From: Paraphysomonas bandaiensis
Lineage: Eukaryota > Chrysophyceae
Reading direction: 5' to 3'
Assembly (NCBI GenBank): GCA_965644295.1
Contig: CBFFRP010000067.1
Coordinates: forward strand, 118,700-182,699
Length of the DNA: 64,000 nucleotides
This document shows, in pieces, positions 20,590-32,092 of the stretch (within the stretch, counting starts at the first letter, position 1; the number at the start of each line of letters is the position of its first letter). The notes below the pieces were generated by a model, which saw nothing but the letters and a program-made list of their open reading frames with translations, was not told where the DNA came from and ran no database searches. The position numbers were made by a program, and so were the translations under genes.

Positions 20590-22735
20590 ACTGTAAATAA
20601 AAATGAAAACAAATGAAGAGGCATCAATGAGGATAGATCAGTACTGTTAAAAGTCATGAATATCATACAAGCTTCCTTGTGAGAATAATGAGCTTAGAGG
20701 AAGACTTCAGAATGATATTATACGCTACCTCCTAACGCATAATTATGCCCATATTTAGATTAGGTGGCCAACTTTTGGTCTACTTTTTTTTTGGTCTACT
20801 AGCTATAGGAGGTTTTGAAAAAAAGGTAGGATTTTTCTGTATTTTTTTGGAAGTTTCTTATATCAAACTGTAAAAAAAACTGTGGTTGTCACAAGAAATC
20901 GAAATCAATTCTTTCCATATAGTGAAAAAAAAAATGTGGACAAAAAGTGGAAAAATCTGTGGACAACTTTTCAGTTTGTCACATTGATTCCACATTCCTG
21001 GCAACGCACAACATAAAGACACTCACACTCATATTCATATGCTCCAACCTTCATACATACCACATTAACACAAAATTATGACGATATATTATGTTTGTAT
21101 CTTGAACAATGAATCCTGGAATACTAAACAAGTGTTATTGTTCAGGATCTGTTGTTCGACATACTAACACAGAGCATGAATTCAACTCATATACTAATAA
21201 TGGTCACGACACATTACATTTGGGGACATTTGGGGACATATGGGATCATTAAGTTCAATAGTAATAGCACTATTCGGGATATGTCCTCCTGGAATGATCT
21301 GTGCATATACAGTATATCGAAAATGCAGAATCAGAATTCACTATCTCATGTTTGCTATCATGACATTGTTATAGCAGCCGATGTTTTTCGATTTCTTGTG
21401 ACTCACTATGTAACTCACAGTGAGTTCAGGAACTCTCCATAACTGTGAATGTCGCACCCCACACCTCCAGAATAGCATGTTCTATTGGGAACCCAGGGTG
21501 TTGTACATGTCAATGTTTGAGCATATGTGCGGCTATTTACAGTGTATAGAAGTTGTTTACTCCTTTAAGTACTTTTATTTTCATGAAAAGTATATATATA
21601 ACCTTAACTAAAACTGCAAATACATACCGCAACATTAACAGCTCTTCTTGTATACTCTGGATACTAAACAAGTTGCGTCTCATGCTGTGCGCTACCGAAA
21701 GAAGTGTATTGACATCTGCGTGGTCGATGTTCGAATTACAATTATTAACCTTAGATTATGTAACATTTCGAGAACGTGAACATCTTTTCTCAATAACATC
21801 TGTTTACCATTCAATCCTTTATATTATATAGTCATAATACATCAGAAACTAAATTTACTTCTCTTGTAACAATATTCACCCATTAAAACTATGAGTTGAT
21901 TTTACCTGTTATACGCTATTAACTCACTTCGATTGCACAATATACATCGTATTAGCATAACTCAGCTATCGATTAGAGGAGAGTGATATGTATACCGGGT
22001 GAGGGGGTGCTTTAACAGGAGAATTTTTACACAAGAATTGAAGTAGTACTCGTATATGGACAGCAAGGGTAAGCATGGTATGATGAATGCGGCAGAGAAG
22101 CTCTTATACGAGGGTTAATGGGTGCCGCAGCTTGTTGATTGATGAGGTTCTCCGTTGCGACCACCTGATACTTCAAACACTTTACTAACAGAATCAATCA
22201 CCTTCTTGATGACACTTCACCTCTCAATCCCTCCCTACTTCCTCTTCATCTTAGGAAACGATTCATAAATTGAACTTAATTTAATTTTCTTCAGAAATTC
22301 ATAGAGTTTATAAGAGGTAGCTTGCGCGCTTCAATTTTATTCATAGCGATATAGCAATTACTCAAAAAACTCCTTTCTATGGTCTAGTCCACTGGTATAG
22401 GTTTTCTCTTGCAAGAACAATCTTTGCTACTGAAATAATATCAAGGCACAAGTATCCACGTTCGGCATCCACATTTTAGAAAACATGAAAAACGAAGAGA
22501 TACTAAGAAAATCACCCCCCCTCTCCAGAAGAACGAACAGGGTTTCTCGTAATCATTTATGCGTTTAGCTCTAGTGAGGACTTGCTTGGTATTGTACGCA
22601 AGAAATGAGCTGGGATTCTAATAATCAATTATGTATTACTTAATCAACACAATCACTAAACCAGGGTACGCCCTCGGAATGGGGCACTAGATATTCCAAC
22701 ATCGCCCCTTTATCTATTATTACTGTCCTAAATAC
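20590..22735. other. Long intergenic region
   Basis: Just over 2.1 kb without a supported gene. Positions 20780-20990 are rich in A and T runs and repeat GTGGACAA-type words. Position 21220 has a short TTTGGGGACA duplication. The short open frames here (for example 21152-21442) have AT-driven composition and no recognisable motif. It lies upstream of the PX-TLDc gene and downstream of NUP88. Confidence 0.4.
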
Positions 22736-25587
22736 TCAAGGAAGGCTGTTCGCTAACGCACGGATACGATCTTGAAGTGATATAATGGCATTATCAGTTA
22801 TTTCCAGTATCTCTCCCTGTACACAATGAATCACGAATGAGCATTACGCAGTGTGTTTCACAACTACCTGAGCTCCAAGAAGCTGCACACAAGCCTCATT
22901 TTCCTCCTGACTTAGCTTTATCGACCTACTTGACGAGGATTGATGACGCCGGACACTAGATAAATTCCGCTGGCCTTTCATCCCAGTGGTAGATTCTACG
23001 TACGCTTTTGATCTCTCCAGTGCTTTTATAGATGAATCTAGCCTAGAAGCAACTGATTTCCAGCTCTCAAGTTGGCTAGCATATATTTTTTCCGCATGAG
23101 ATATCTTCGTATACGTTGATAAAGAAACGGACAGCGCACATGCCGCGAGGTCTTTCTGTCTTTGAAGGTTCTCTCCAACTCGTATAATTCGATTCTTCAG
23201 CTCAGCTTGACGCTTGAGAAGAGATTCGAGCCGATGTACCACTCCGTCTTCTCCTTTCCCTTTGCTTTCAAGCAAATCAAGTTGACCTTCACAGACATCC
23301 CGGATAATTCCCTCACTGAATTTTGTGCGCTGCATGAGCTGTTCTAGAGGAAGAACAACATTCTCCTCCAAGTGCTGCTTTGCAGCAATCAGCGCATTCA
23401 TGCACTCAGATTCGGTTGCCTGACAAAATCATCAAAACGACGACTGAATAGCGCGTAGACAGGTCACTAACAGGGTATCATGTAAAATACAGATAAATAT
23501 AGAATACGTATGTCGCAAAGAAATTTGAAGTTGCATACTACGGACAAAGATCACCTTATCATTACGTCGCATTTTTGGTACAGTTTCAATGCCTTTTCGC
23601 GCTTTTAGCACTAATCTTTCCGAGATCCACTGTAGTTCAAACATATCATTGTCTCCGGAAGTGCTCTGCTCAACTGCCATTATCCGATCCTCTTCATTCC
23701 GTCTCTACGATGCAAAGATGTGTATAATTGGAATTGACAAAATATGACTCTCGAACACACTTACTCGTATGTGTCCCTCTAGTTCCATTAATCGAAGGTG
23801 AACAGTTAAGTTGACCGCAGACATATATCCGTCCACTGCACGAAATAAAGCAATATGTCCAACTGTAGGATTCGATACAATCGACACTCCAGCCAGAGCC
23901 GAACATGGACTCGTAGGCTCTTCGGATTCGCTAGTACTATGAGCAAAGACAAGAAAAGCCGTCGAGTCCTCAGGAACAGATGTATCTTTCTTATGAAAGG
24001 GCGGGTCTAACGCGGCTTCATTAGTTTTACATTCTTCCATCCATGCCAGGTCTATCATAAAGGACTTTCCGGAGGAAGAACCAACTACATGAAAATTTCG
24101 CCCGCTTTCTGCGGTTAAGGTCAAATGTATCGCATAATTTATGGTTTCGTAAGGCAGTCCAATGAACACACAGTACATATTTACAAAGCAAGATATACAT
24201 TTGAAGAGGATAAATAACTCTAGTAATTCCCACCTGGGTCGGGAACGAGAGTGTACTGATCCTTCGACAAAGAAGGCGAAGCAGCGACTCCAGATAACGA
24301 CTCGTTTGACACTTCAGTCAGTGCAATAGTTTCTATTTGGACGAGAGGAGGTAATAAAGGAGGCAGTAGTGTATCACTTTTTCCCTCGGTCCATCGGGGT
24401 AACACCTGAAACGTGAGTAAACAGACATACCAAGAAACATTGCAGACAACATCGTCAGTACTCTGCAGTAATACAATGTCGATGTATACTCTACTCACAC
24501 ACAGAGGACATAATATTCATACCTGCCCACCAAGCAAAAATTCCTCGATGTCTCCATTGTTCCATACCACTAAAACAAGGGGAGTAGATGCATACCCTTT
24601 TCCAACTGGAACGCACAAGTCGCATGGATGCATACCGTCCATCTTCGTTACAACTCGGCCCTCCGTACGGAAAGGTCCCTGCAGTACAGGTTCCCGAAAG
24701 AATGCATTGAACAAAATGCTACCAGGGGTTAATAAAGAACTGCCTTTTCTAACTCCAGCTCGGATAACTCTCTCCGGTGCTGAATTGGAACCCATCCCAA
24801 ACGCCGACCGCAAGTAGAGAGAAACCATTTCTCTATACGATTCCCAACTAGCTTTACTATCTCCAGCTTCATCACTATTATAATCCATGTGCAGTGCATT
24901 CATTTCTTGAGACCAATCACTGAGCTGCTCGACAATATGACCTGGTACTACCGCCCCAACAGGAAGAATAGGACACAGAAGCGACAACTGTCCCTCGTCA
25001 TCAAGTAGCACAACCGCCAGTCTCAACCAATCCAAATCCGGACCAAAACAGAAGGAAACATAGTTAGTAGATGGATCTAAAACATACTCTTGCATTTCTG
25101 TCTGGACTACATCAATGACACAAAGTTTACTATTATCAGTAAGGATCACTATGTGCTTGTCACTCAAAGGGTGCCACATTGCTTTCTTAATAGAGCTGCC
25201 ATCAGAACTCGACCAAAGCGGTTTCAACTCGCATTTCAAGCCTTCTGTACCAGGAGAAGTACCCCCATCTAGTGAATACGCTCTTGGAAGTAAAACAGCT
25301 CCAAGAAACTGTTTCCCCCATATCATTAATATTGAACCACATCCATTGAATTGTATATTCCGTATATCCATATCAGAAATAATACTCTCTCCAGTAATAG
25401 TTAACTCTTGTGTATCACATGAACTATCACTATCTTTCTTTAAATTAATGTATCGAATCTTTCCATTATCACATAAAAAAAACAGATCATCCCATACATT
25501 AATTGCAATAGAATTAATAGGAATACCATATGATTCAATAGGTGGTGGGAAAAATTCACCAACTGATTCAATTACACTTTTATTCAT
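22736..25587 (-). CDS. NUP88: Nucleoporin NUP88, 6 exons
   Basis: NUP88 (yeast Nup82) is the beta-propeller and coiled-coil subunit of the cytoplasmic-face complex with NUP214 and NUP62, which docks mRNA export factors. Exons: 25587-24523, 24405-24234, 24108-23765, 23704-23555, 23419-22868, 22816-22736; about 787 residues, near the usual length. The propeller is seen in IKKAMWHPLSDKHIVILTDN, which is the W-HP-x-L-x-x-L-T-x-D-N blade typical of NUP88, and in YVSFCFGPDLDWLRLAVVLL and GQLSLLCPILPVG. LDPxxxFHV ... FMIDLAWMEE (exons 2-3) matches the domain closing the propeller. Exon 5 is a long heptad-rich coiled coil (VVHRLESLLKRQAELKNRII) for assembly with its partners. Introns are 51-135 bp, all GT-AG. 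The end of exon 4 (AAG|GTGATC) is the least certain junction. The start ATG and stop (22736-22738) are clear. Confidence 0.85.
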
Positions 25588-25984
25588 ATTGATAGTATAA
25601 ATTCTACAAGTTTAATAGAATGGAGTGGGTAGAGACAGTAATTTTAAAGGCTGTGCATAAACACACGCAAATGGTGTATAGAGTGCAAGGTATTGGTTTT
25701 TGCAAAAAAATCTAGTTTTGTGTATATTATATCCATAGTTTTGACCGACATTGTAGCTGAAAAAGCCCAACTAATATCAAAACCTACAATATATACAGTA
25801 CATTTTCTGTGTCCACTGCTTAATATATAGGTTTTCTAATTAAATTCTTTATGCGTTTTTTAATAGCGAAGGGACAGAGGGGGGAATACAGCATGCAAAG
25901 CTAGTACTCTTCTTGTTGGTATCTAGCTATCATCATGTTCATGCATATTCATCCTGTTAAAATCTCAATAGCACCTTGTTAATA
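25588..25984. promoter_or_regulatory. Divergent intergenic promoter region
   Basis: A 397-bp spacer between NUP88 (-) and the methyltransferase gene (+) that must carry both promoters. AT-rich; no specific motif assigned. Confidence 0.4.
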
Positions 25985-27002
25985 ATGAATAGTTGGTTTC
26001 GAATAATAGTTTACACTGTATTAGTTTTGCTCAGTAAGGCTCAAATCAATGCGGTAACTAAACCAAGCCCAAAACAACCAAATGTAGTATACTTTAATAC
26101 AATTGATAGTTTTTATGAAAATTTGGATAAGATGTGGCTTCATCAAACATTGAATATGGACCCTGCGTCATTGGCTATTCATCGTGCTATGGGGAGCAAC
26201 TATTCAACTCTTCTGCATTTTGAACTTATTTCTGAGGGAGTGAAATCTTCTTATCCGTCATATTCTCCTCATGAGGCTTTTCATGTTTTGGATGCTGGGT
26301 GTGGCATGGGGGCGGGACTAGCTTGGAATTCCATACACAATCCGAATTGGAATCTACTGGGTCTCACACTCAGCTCTCGGCAATATAGTTTTATATCGCA
26401 AAATTTGACAAAGCGATATAATTTTAGTGTTACACTGCAATCGTATGATAAATTAACGATGCAGTATCATGCGATATATAGTGTTGAAGCTCTTGTTCAT
26501 TCTCCGAATTTAACTTACACAATGAAAGTATGGGCATCACATTTACACCCTGGTGGGGTAGTTGCACTCATCGATGATTACTTGTTATCTCCAGGTATAA
26601 TAAATCAACTTAGATGGGTATGTTAAAACTAAGTTTTTGTACGTAAGCGTATCATACGCACCCAGCAGTAGTACAGTTCCGCAAAGGGTGGTTTATATCT
26701 AGCCTGGTCGCCACTACTGAACTAATTCAGGTTCAACGTCCTAATAGTTTACCGTGTGTTTATTCTATTTTTTCTAGGCTGCAGCAGATGCTGGTCTGGT
26801 CGTTCGTGAGTTTCGTGATCTTAATCAAGTGTACAACATCAATAAGTATCAGTATAAAGGTTTTTCGAAAGGATATGATGTTTCTCATCACTACGGATGG
26901 ATTAATAATCAACACATGGCTCGTGTGGGGTCCATCGCACGTCGATGGCTGATGATAAACCACATGATAACGTACGGATTCTTTGTTCTTCAGAAACTAT
27001 AG
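25985..27002 (+). CDS. SAM-dependent methyltransferase with N-terminal hydrophobic segment, 2 exons
   Basis: Exons 25985-26617 and 26778-27002 with a 160-bp intron (TGG|GTATGT ... TTTCTAG), phase 0; 285 residues. Motif I is FHVLDAGCGMGAGLAW (near residue 105). It is followed by LLGLTLSSRQYSFI, where the acidic residue that usually ends strand 2 is not obvious, then AIYSVEALVHSPN and PGGVVALIDDY, the post-motif order of class I methyltransferases related to cyclopropane-synthase and tocopherol/sterol C-methyltransferases. Residues 1-25 (WFRIIVYTVLVLLSKA) form a hydrophobic helix, either a signal peptide or membrane anchor, so the enzyme probably enters the secretory pathway. Substrate unknown. 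The reading frame from 25976 upstream of the ATG uses non-ATG codons, so 25985 was chosen. Confidence 0.72.
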
Positions 27003-27235
27003 ATGTGACAGTTGTTGTGCTCATGTGTGGAAAATATTGTACACTTAGCTGTAATCTTTTGCAATTATATATATCGGAGATATATGTTGGATGTTCACTG
27101 TATTTCGATAATAATCTTTATGCCTACTTACTATATGGGTCAGTGTACTCGTCGCAATAGGTAGGTGTATAGTTACATGGCTCCAAAATATAGTGTAGAA
27201 ATTTGTTTGGCATACATCGACAGCTGCGCTGACTA
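27003..27235. other. 3' flank of the methyltransferase gene
   Basis: AT-rich, no gene seen; it leads into a repeat cluster. Confidence 0.35.
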
Positions 27236-27410
27236 CTACCTGAGTGGTTGCACCTTGGTGCTTGCGGTGACGCACAAGCAGATTTCGTCTTTCGTAGAGC
27301 TAAACAGTGGGATATCAGAGTTAAGCACTAGTTAGTAGTTAGTTAAATTATTTTGCTACACGAGTTCTGACTCTTACACGCCTATTTCAAGTAATAAGAC
27401 ATTTACTACT
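27236..27410 (+). repeat. R1-related repeat, 3' half
   Basis: Begins with GGTTGCACCTTGGTGCTTGC and ACGCACAAGCAG, shared with the R1 copies at 28738 and 63860. It ends in ACACGCCTATTTCAAGTAATAAGAC, related to the R1 right end. It matches the right part of the decayed copy at 12500-12620 better than the other copies, so it may be a subfamily. Confidence 0.5.
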
Positions 27411-27617
27411 GGTTTTAGAAGCCTACTAATAAAATAGATGTGTCAAACAGGGATAGGGAACAATATATTGTAAAATATATTGATTGGTGGACTGGTCAGA
27501 TATTCCATCAATATTGTTTCTGTTAAAGTAGCTCACAATATATTGTAATTAATATTATGATAGTCTTATACAGAAAGCTTCTTAACTGTTGGGTAAAAAA
27601 TATAAGTCCATGTATAT

Positions 27618-27750
27618 CAGGGCCTGATAACCATTAATGGCCCATTAATGGTTGTCCAGTTCCCGGCAATTATAATGGCATTAATTATAAATGTCCCGGC
27701 AATTGTAACGGCATTACCATTAATGGCCCATTAATGGTTACCGGGCCCTG
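27618..27750. mobile_element. hAT-type MITE copy 2
   Basis: 133 bp from CAGGGCCTGATAACC to GGTTACCGGGCCCTG, flanked by ATGTATAT on both sides (27610-27617 and 27751-27758), a perfect 8-bp duplication. The interior repeats CCATTAATGGCCCATTAATGG-type palindromic words. Confidence 0.82.
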
Positions 27751-28257
27751 ATGTATATCATTCCATTGCAACTAGCAAACGCCTTCGGCCGTAGCATTTC
27801 CACCTCGCTACTCGACCATCAGTTCCACAAACTAGAAAAATCCGTCACCAAGATTCTGCTCCCTCTCTACAATGAAGGGACAAACATGCTCAAAAACATC
27901 ACAACATTGAGGTGACAACACTGACGCAACCCTCGACTCCTGCCAGCTTGCAACCACACCGCACACACACTGCCACCAACCCGACAATCCTCCAGCTACT
28001 TCAAGTAACATCCACCCCTAGAGCCACGCCCCCCACGCGTCCTCGCTCCCAACACAAGCATGCCAACCCGGTCCGGAAGAAAACGATCCTCACCACCGAA
28101 CGAATCCCCAACACGAAAGGAAATCCCAGACCCTCTGACACCGAATCACACTCACGAATCAGCACCGTACCCCCCATATCCCGGCTCACATGCGGCTCCG
28201 GACCGCCAGAAACATTACCCAAAGGAAGACCACCGGGCTAAGTCCAATACAAGGGAT
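27751..28257 (+). other. GC-rich block of unknown origin
   Basis: Base composition differs sharply from the surroundings (C-rich on the plus strand). An open frame at 27751-27915 reads through AFGRSISTSLLDHQF and KLEKSVTKILLPLYNEG, which looks protein-like. Further on, frames rich in Pro, Thr and Ser continue to about 28300 without agreement on one frame. No family was recognised. It may be a decayed gene carried by the surrounding element. Confidence 0.35.
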
Positions 28258-28406
28258 GGTTGCACCAAGGTGCTTGCAGCAATGCACAAGCAGTCCCGAG
28301 ACAACTGAGTATATATAGTAATCCGTGCTACTACTAGTCTAAAGTCGTAGATAGAGATAAATACAGCAGTTCTCGTATGTAATAATCAGATTTTTATATA
28401 AGTCCA

Positions 28407-28922
28407 CCCTCAACAAAGTCGGACTCGCACCTTTTCGTGGCGTTCTGGGGGATAAGTACCGGAGAGATTCTCTCTGGGAAACTAACGTGAGCCGCAAACA
28501 TAGTCAGCAGATGTTGTTCTGCCCACTCATAGCCGAATGCTTGTGTGGTACAAGGGACACCAATAAGTGTCACTTGTGTAGACGTCTTTGGGCCTTGGCG
28601 AATAAACAGGCATCCGGAAATGGGTCCACCTCAAGGGCATCCGGGACAGGGTCCACCTGAAGGGTAACCGGGGTATTGGGCTGCCTGCTGAAGTCAAGCA
28701 TCCGGGATGTTCACCTTAAGAACTCAGAACGGAAGTGGTTGCACCTTGGTGCTTGCGGCGACGCACAAGCAGCTTTCGTAGCGTTAAATACTAGGATAAT
28801 AGAGTTTGTACTGATTAGTTACAGGTAGAGGTCTAACTAGTATGTCTAGCATTCATCTAGCTACTAAATCGGTGCAGGTTTTTAACGCCTATTGCTAAAT
28901 AAAAGACTTTCGATATATATAA
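28407..28922 (+). repeat. R1 repeat, near full-length copy
   Basis: About 515 bp, starting CCCTCAACAAAGTCGGACTC and ending AAATAAAAGACTTTCGATA. Direct repeats TATATAAGTCCA flank it (28395-28406 and 28916-28927), although the TA run makes the exact edge uncertain. Other copies: 36255-36825 (-), 55677-55808 (+, internal deletion), 63185-63664 (-), 63678-63864 (-, 5' truncated) and 62984-64000 (-, outer, cut by the window end). The right end is constant while the left end varies, which fits a non-LTR retroposon. No protein is encoded. Confidence 0.6.
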
Positions 28923-29158
28923 GTCCATGTATATAAATCTCCGTTCAGACAGTGATTATTGCAACAATACAGAGGATGACGAAGCTGAAGTTGGCTATAT
29001 GCGGAAAAAATTCTTCAATCAGCTCAAAACTTTAAAAACGGAAAGTTGAAATAGCTAAGTACAGGTGCACAAGTCATGTAGTATGTACTTCCAATACATG
29101 TGAACTCCTGTTCTGCGCAACAAAACTGATTATATTAGTGGTGCGCAAATGTACGCAT
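28923..29158. other. Spacer inside the hAT-like element
   Basis: No gene seen; AT-rich. Confidence 0.3.
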
Positions 29159-29307
29159 CCCACTACACTTAATATGTTGTTTTTGTAAGCTAACAGACAG
29201 TTTTGGCCAAATGCAAGCATATTTCAAATAATATTGGATGAATATGGTGATGATGATGTCACCGATGATGGCTCAGAGGATGAGTTCAATTAGTTAAGTG
29301 TAGTGGG
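29159..29307. mobile_element. Short inverted-repeat element (149 bp)
   Basis: Perfect 14-bp terminal inverted repeats: CCCACTACACTTAA (29159-29172) and its complement TTAAGTGTAGTGGG (29294-29307). No clear target duplication was found, so the superfamily is open. The interior has a GATGATGATGTC stretch. Confidence 0.45.
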
Positions 29308-29515
29308 TTCCATTATCAAGTGACCTTCTTTGGCCTTACAAAGACAAGTACTAAAAACTACGGATGTGCTTACTTACTGATAAGTCATACTAATATATGG
29401 CAATATATTGTAATATATTGCAATTGTATTGTAGGGCCGGTTTAAAAACTCCATCAATACTATTGATGGAACGCTATCTAACAATAGCATTGCAATATAT
29501 TATTCCTTATCCCTG

Positions 29516-29831
29516 GTGTCAAGTCGAAAGGCAGCGTAACACATACAATAAATAACAACATCTACAGGCCACAGATACCACAACTTATTAGAATAATTAG
29601 TTGTAGACTCTTATTTCTAAGCAGTTTAGTCAACACCATAATAAAATACCATTGCAAATGGTACACTACATGGCGATGACAATACACAAAGTCGTAGTTA
29701 TGGTAGACGACACTTTATATTCGAAAATGCATACAAACTACATATATTAGTTATATTGTGTATATTTAAAGGGTATAAACTATTTATAAATGGTAACAAA
29801 TGCCTCTTAGTGCGCAAGAATCTGTGCGCGA
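29516..29831. other. 3' flank of the sulfurtransferase gene
   Basis: AT-rich, no gene seen. Confidence 0.35.
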
Positions 29832-30832
29832 TTAGTTCGTATTTTTCATACTAATTTTCGGAGTTGTTTCCACCGATCCCCACTCTGACCAGCTGCCATC
29901 GTACACAACTGACAGATCTTCGGGAACATTCGTCAGACGCCGCGCAAAGGCGAGCACAGCAGCTGTGACTCCAGACCCACAGGTGAAAATAACCTTTGCA
30001 CCACGCACAATGCCCCTGCCCTCGAAAATCCGAGATATCTCCTCGGGAGAACGGAAGAAGCACATATCACCCTCCTTTAAAACGAGTTGGAAAGGAAGAT
30101 TCAATGAACCAGGGATGTGACCACTTGCTACACCTGGCCGTGGCTCTGGTACAATGCCTATATTACAATGTGCAATGGTTAATACATTGAATAGGGTGCT
30201 GATATATATATCACAGTACCCGCAAATCTCTCCGCAGATCGCGCATCACATATTTGACACATTCCACTAGAAACTACAGAATTAACTTCAGACATATCAG
30301 CAACTAACTTCCTGTTAGCTTTCGGTATATCATACGAAGCCTTTTCTTGGGGTTCGAACTCTCCACTTTCAATCTCACCACCAGAGCTCTCCCAAGCCCC
30401 AAAACCTCCATCAAGTATCGACACACGCTGATGGTTGAAGAGTCGGAACATCCACCACACACGTGCAGAACTAAAACAATTGTTTTTCGTATATATAACC
30501 ACATGAGATTCCGGAGATATACCTAATTCGCCAACTTTCTGAGCAAAGACATCTGCAGATGGTAACATATGAGGCAGATGGGATGTTGCATCACATATAT
30601 CATCAATATCAAAAAATGTAGATCCAGGAAGTCTAGAATTAATAAAATCACTTTGTCTTGTTTCATTTTTTGTCTTATCTAGATACCAAGAAGCGTCTAT
30701 TGGTTTGATATTACTGCCCTGCATTATCATATCTTGTAAAGTAGAGACATTGATGAGTGATGGAGGTGGTCGTGTTGTTGACATTCTCATTACACGTAAG
30801 CAGATACTTTGGATTCGATTGGAAGTGAACAT
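29832..30832 (-). CDS. 3-mercaptopyruvate sulfurtransferase (tandem rhodanese), 2 exons
   Basis: Transfers sulfur from 3-mercaptopyruvate (or thiosulfate) to an acceptor thiol in cysteine catabolism and tRNA thiolation. Exons 30832-30220 and 30157-29832, 62-bp intron, phase 1; 312 residues, the family length. The N-terminal rhodanese domain has DASWYLDK, RLPGSTFFDID and VVIYTKN. The splice joins AERFAG to IVPEPRPGVASGHIPGS, the inter-domain signature (RFxGxxPEPRxGxxxGHIPG). The C-terminal active-site loop is CGSGVTA, the mercaptopyruvate type rather than the thiosulfate type (CRKGVTA), with the catalytic Cys near residue 264. The first ~20 residues are basic and lack acids (MFTSNRIQSICLRVMRM), a possible mitochondrial presequence; Met15 and Met17 could give a cytosolic form. 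Confidence 0.9.
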
Positions 30833-30985
30833 TAGTGTTTGTTGGAGTGATTTCTATATATGTATATGTATATATATGATCATTGTGCATATATATGCGT
30901 GTATATGTGTATACACTATGCCTCCATACGTGCATACAGCAGTACATAGATATATATAATGAGTGTACAACAGGGGGTGGTTGTG
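30833..30985. promoter_or_regulatory. Upstream region of the sulfurtransferase gene
   Basis: Low-complexity TATATG and TGTATA words cover 30850-30925. This is the likely promoter side of the sulfurtransferase gene. No defined site. Confidence 0.3.
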
Positions 30986-31131
30986 CATATCGATTTCATC
31001 GATTTGTTCATCGTTTATTTCATCGAAAAATCATCGTTTTTTCAGTAAAAAGTGAAAAAAAGTTACTTTTAATGAAAAAACGATGATTTTTCGATGAAAT
31101 AAACGATGAACAAATCGATGAAATCGATATG
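30986..31131. repeat. Perfect 59-bp-arm hairpin
   Basis: Left arm 30986-31044 and right arm 31073-31131 are exact reverse complements over 59 bp, separated by a 28-bp spacer. Each arm repeats the word TCATCG four times. GAGTGTA occurs just outside both ends (30961 and 31131). No protein is encoded. The transcript would fold into a long perfect hairpin; the element could instead be a foldback transposon. Confidence 0.85.
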
Positions 31132-32092
31132 AGTGTAGCACAATCTGCTGTATACACATATGCTATACACGGTATTCCATATCTAATGCATGTCCAGATT
31201 AGTACACTGATTTATGTGGTATGAGGGATAGCATGCAGCATGATTATGCATATCTATCATCATCATGCAGGCAGCTATAGTGTATGGTGTAAACAGATAG
31301 CAGCTATTCATCTCCACAACATCGACTATAACGATGAAACTGCATATTACGAGGAAGAAGTAGACGGAGTACATACACTCTCCACCTATCATGCAATGTT
31401 GAGAAGATGATCAAGTGTGCCACTAGAATACATGTGTACACTGTTAGAGTTGCACATATATAGTGACACATCAGTAACTAAATAGCCCTTTAAAACTATA
31501 ATCACCCGTTACACCAATGAGTTGATTTCACTTATTGCACACTATCTCACTACAATTGCACACTTATATCGCATCATACTGCAGAACTCAACATACATAT
31601 GTATGTGTGTGTTTACTATACAACAGCAGATAGTTTTATATCTTTACTGGTTGACATGTAGTATGATAAAGAGATATCTCAAAGGGAGACAGATATGTGT
31701 ATGCTTTTCTCCCCATTAGTGGATGAAATAGTAAAGTGGATTTGCTATGTGCTTATCCTGCAAGTGAAGGGACCATTCGATTATTTATGGAATGAGGTTG
31801 TACACTTCAACTCAATGTATTCAAACAATGATACCATAGTGACTATATAACAGTGCTAGTATAAACTTAGTTTCCATAAATGATTGTAGCTTCCATAAAT
31901 GAATAATAAAATATCATTGGAGGTCTGTCGACAATATTACACAAATATATATTGCCATCGATGGCGGGAGAAATTAAATATATAATTAATAGAAGCTTCG
32001 CTATGCATATTTTTTAAGCTCAAGTAAGTTACTAGGAGGAGTGATGAATGGATATCATTGTGATATAACTATCAACCTAGGAACTTGGTATG
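31132..32092. other. Intergenic
   Basis: AT-rich; no gene, RNA or clear repeat seen. Short open frames here have AT-driven composition. Confidence 0.35.

Larger units (their letters stand above)
27448..29515. mobile_element. hAT-like element with GC-rich interior, 2.07 kb, carrying nested repeats
   Basis: Left end CAGGGATAGGGAACAATAT (27448) and right end ATATTATTCCTTATCCCTG (to 29515) are imperfect inverted repeats of about 23 bp with two mismatches. The flanks are GTGTCAAA (27440-27447) and GTGTCAAG (29516-29523), a near-perfect 8-bp duplication as expected for hAT elements. Subterminal words built on CAATATATTG and TCCATCAATA occur at both ends. Inside are a MITE (27618-27750), a GC-rich block (27751-28257), an R1 copy (28407-28922) and a small inverted-repeat element (29159-29307). 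No transposase motif was recognised. A partial right end with the same GGCCGG(T/C)TTAAAAACTCC word lies at 55815-55895. Confidence 0.55.

Noticed and set aside
21152-21831. Three overlapping short plus-strand frames
   Set aside because: No motif, no splice logic and low-complexity AT codons.
27912-28308. Pro/Thr-rich frames in the GC-rich block as a gene
   Set aside because: Two frames are equally open, there is no conserved motif, and the C-rich composition alone explains the open length.
28407-28922. R1 as a solo LTR
   Set aside because: The ends are not inverted or TG...CA, the left end varies between copies, and the flanking direct repeats vary in length (8-13 bp).
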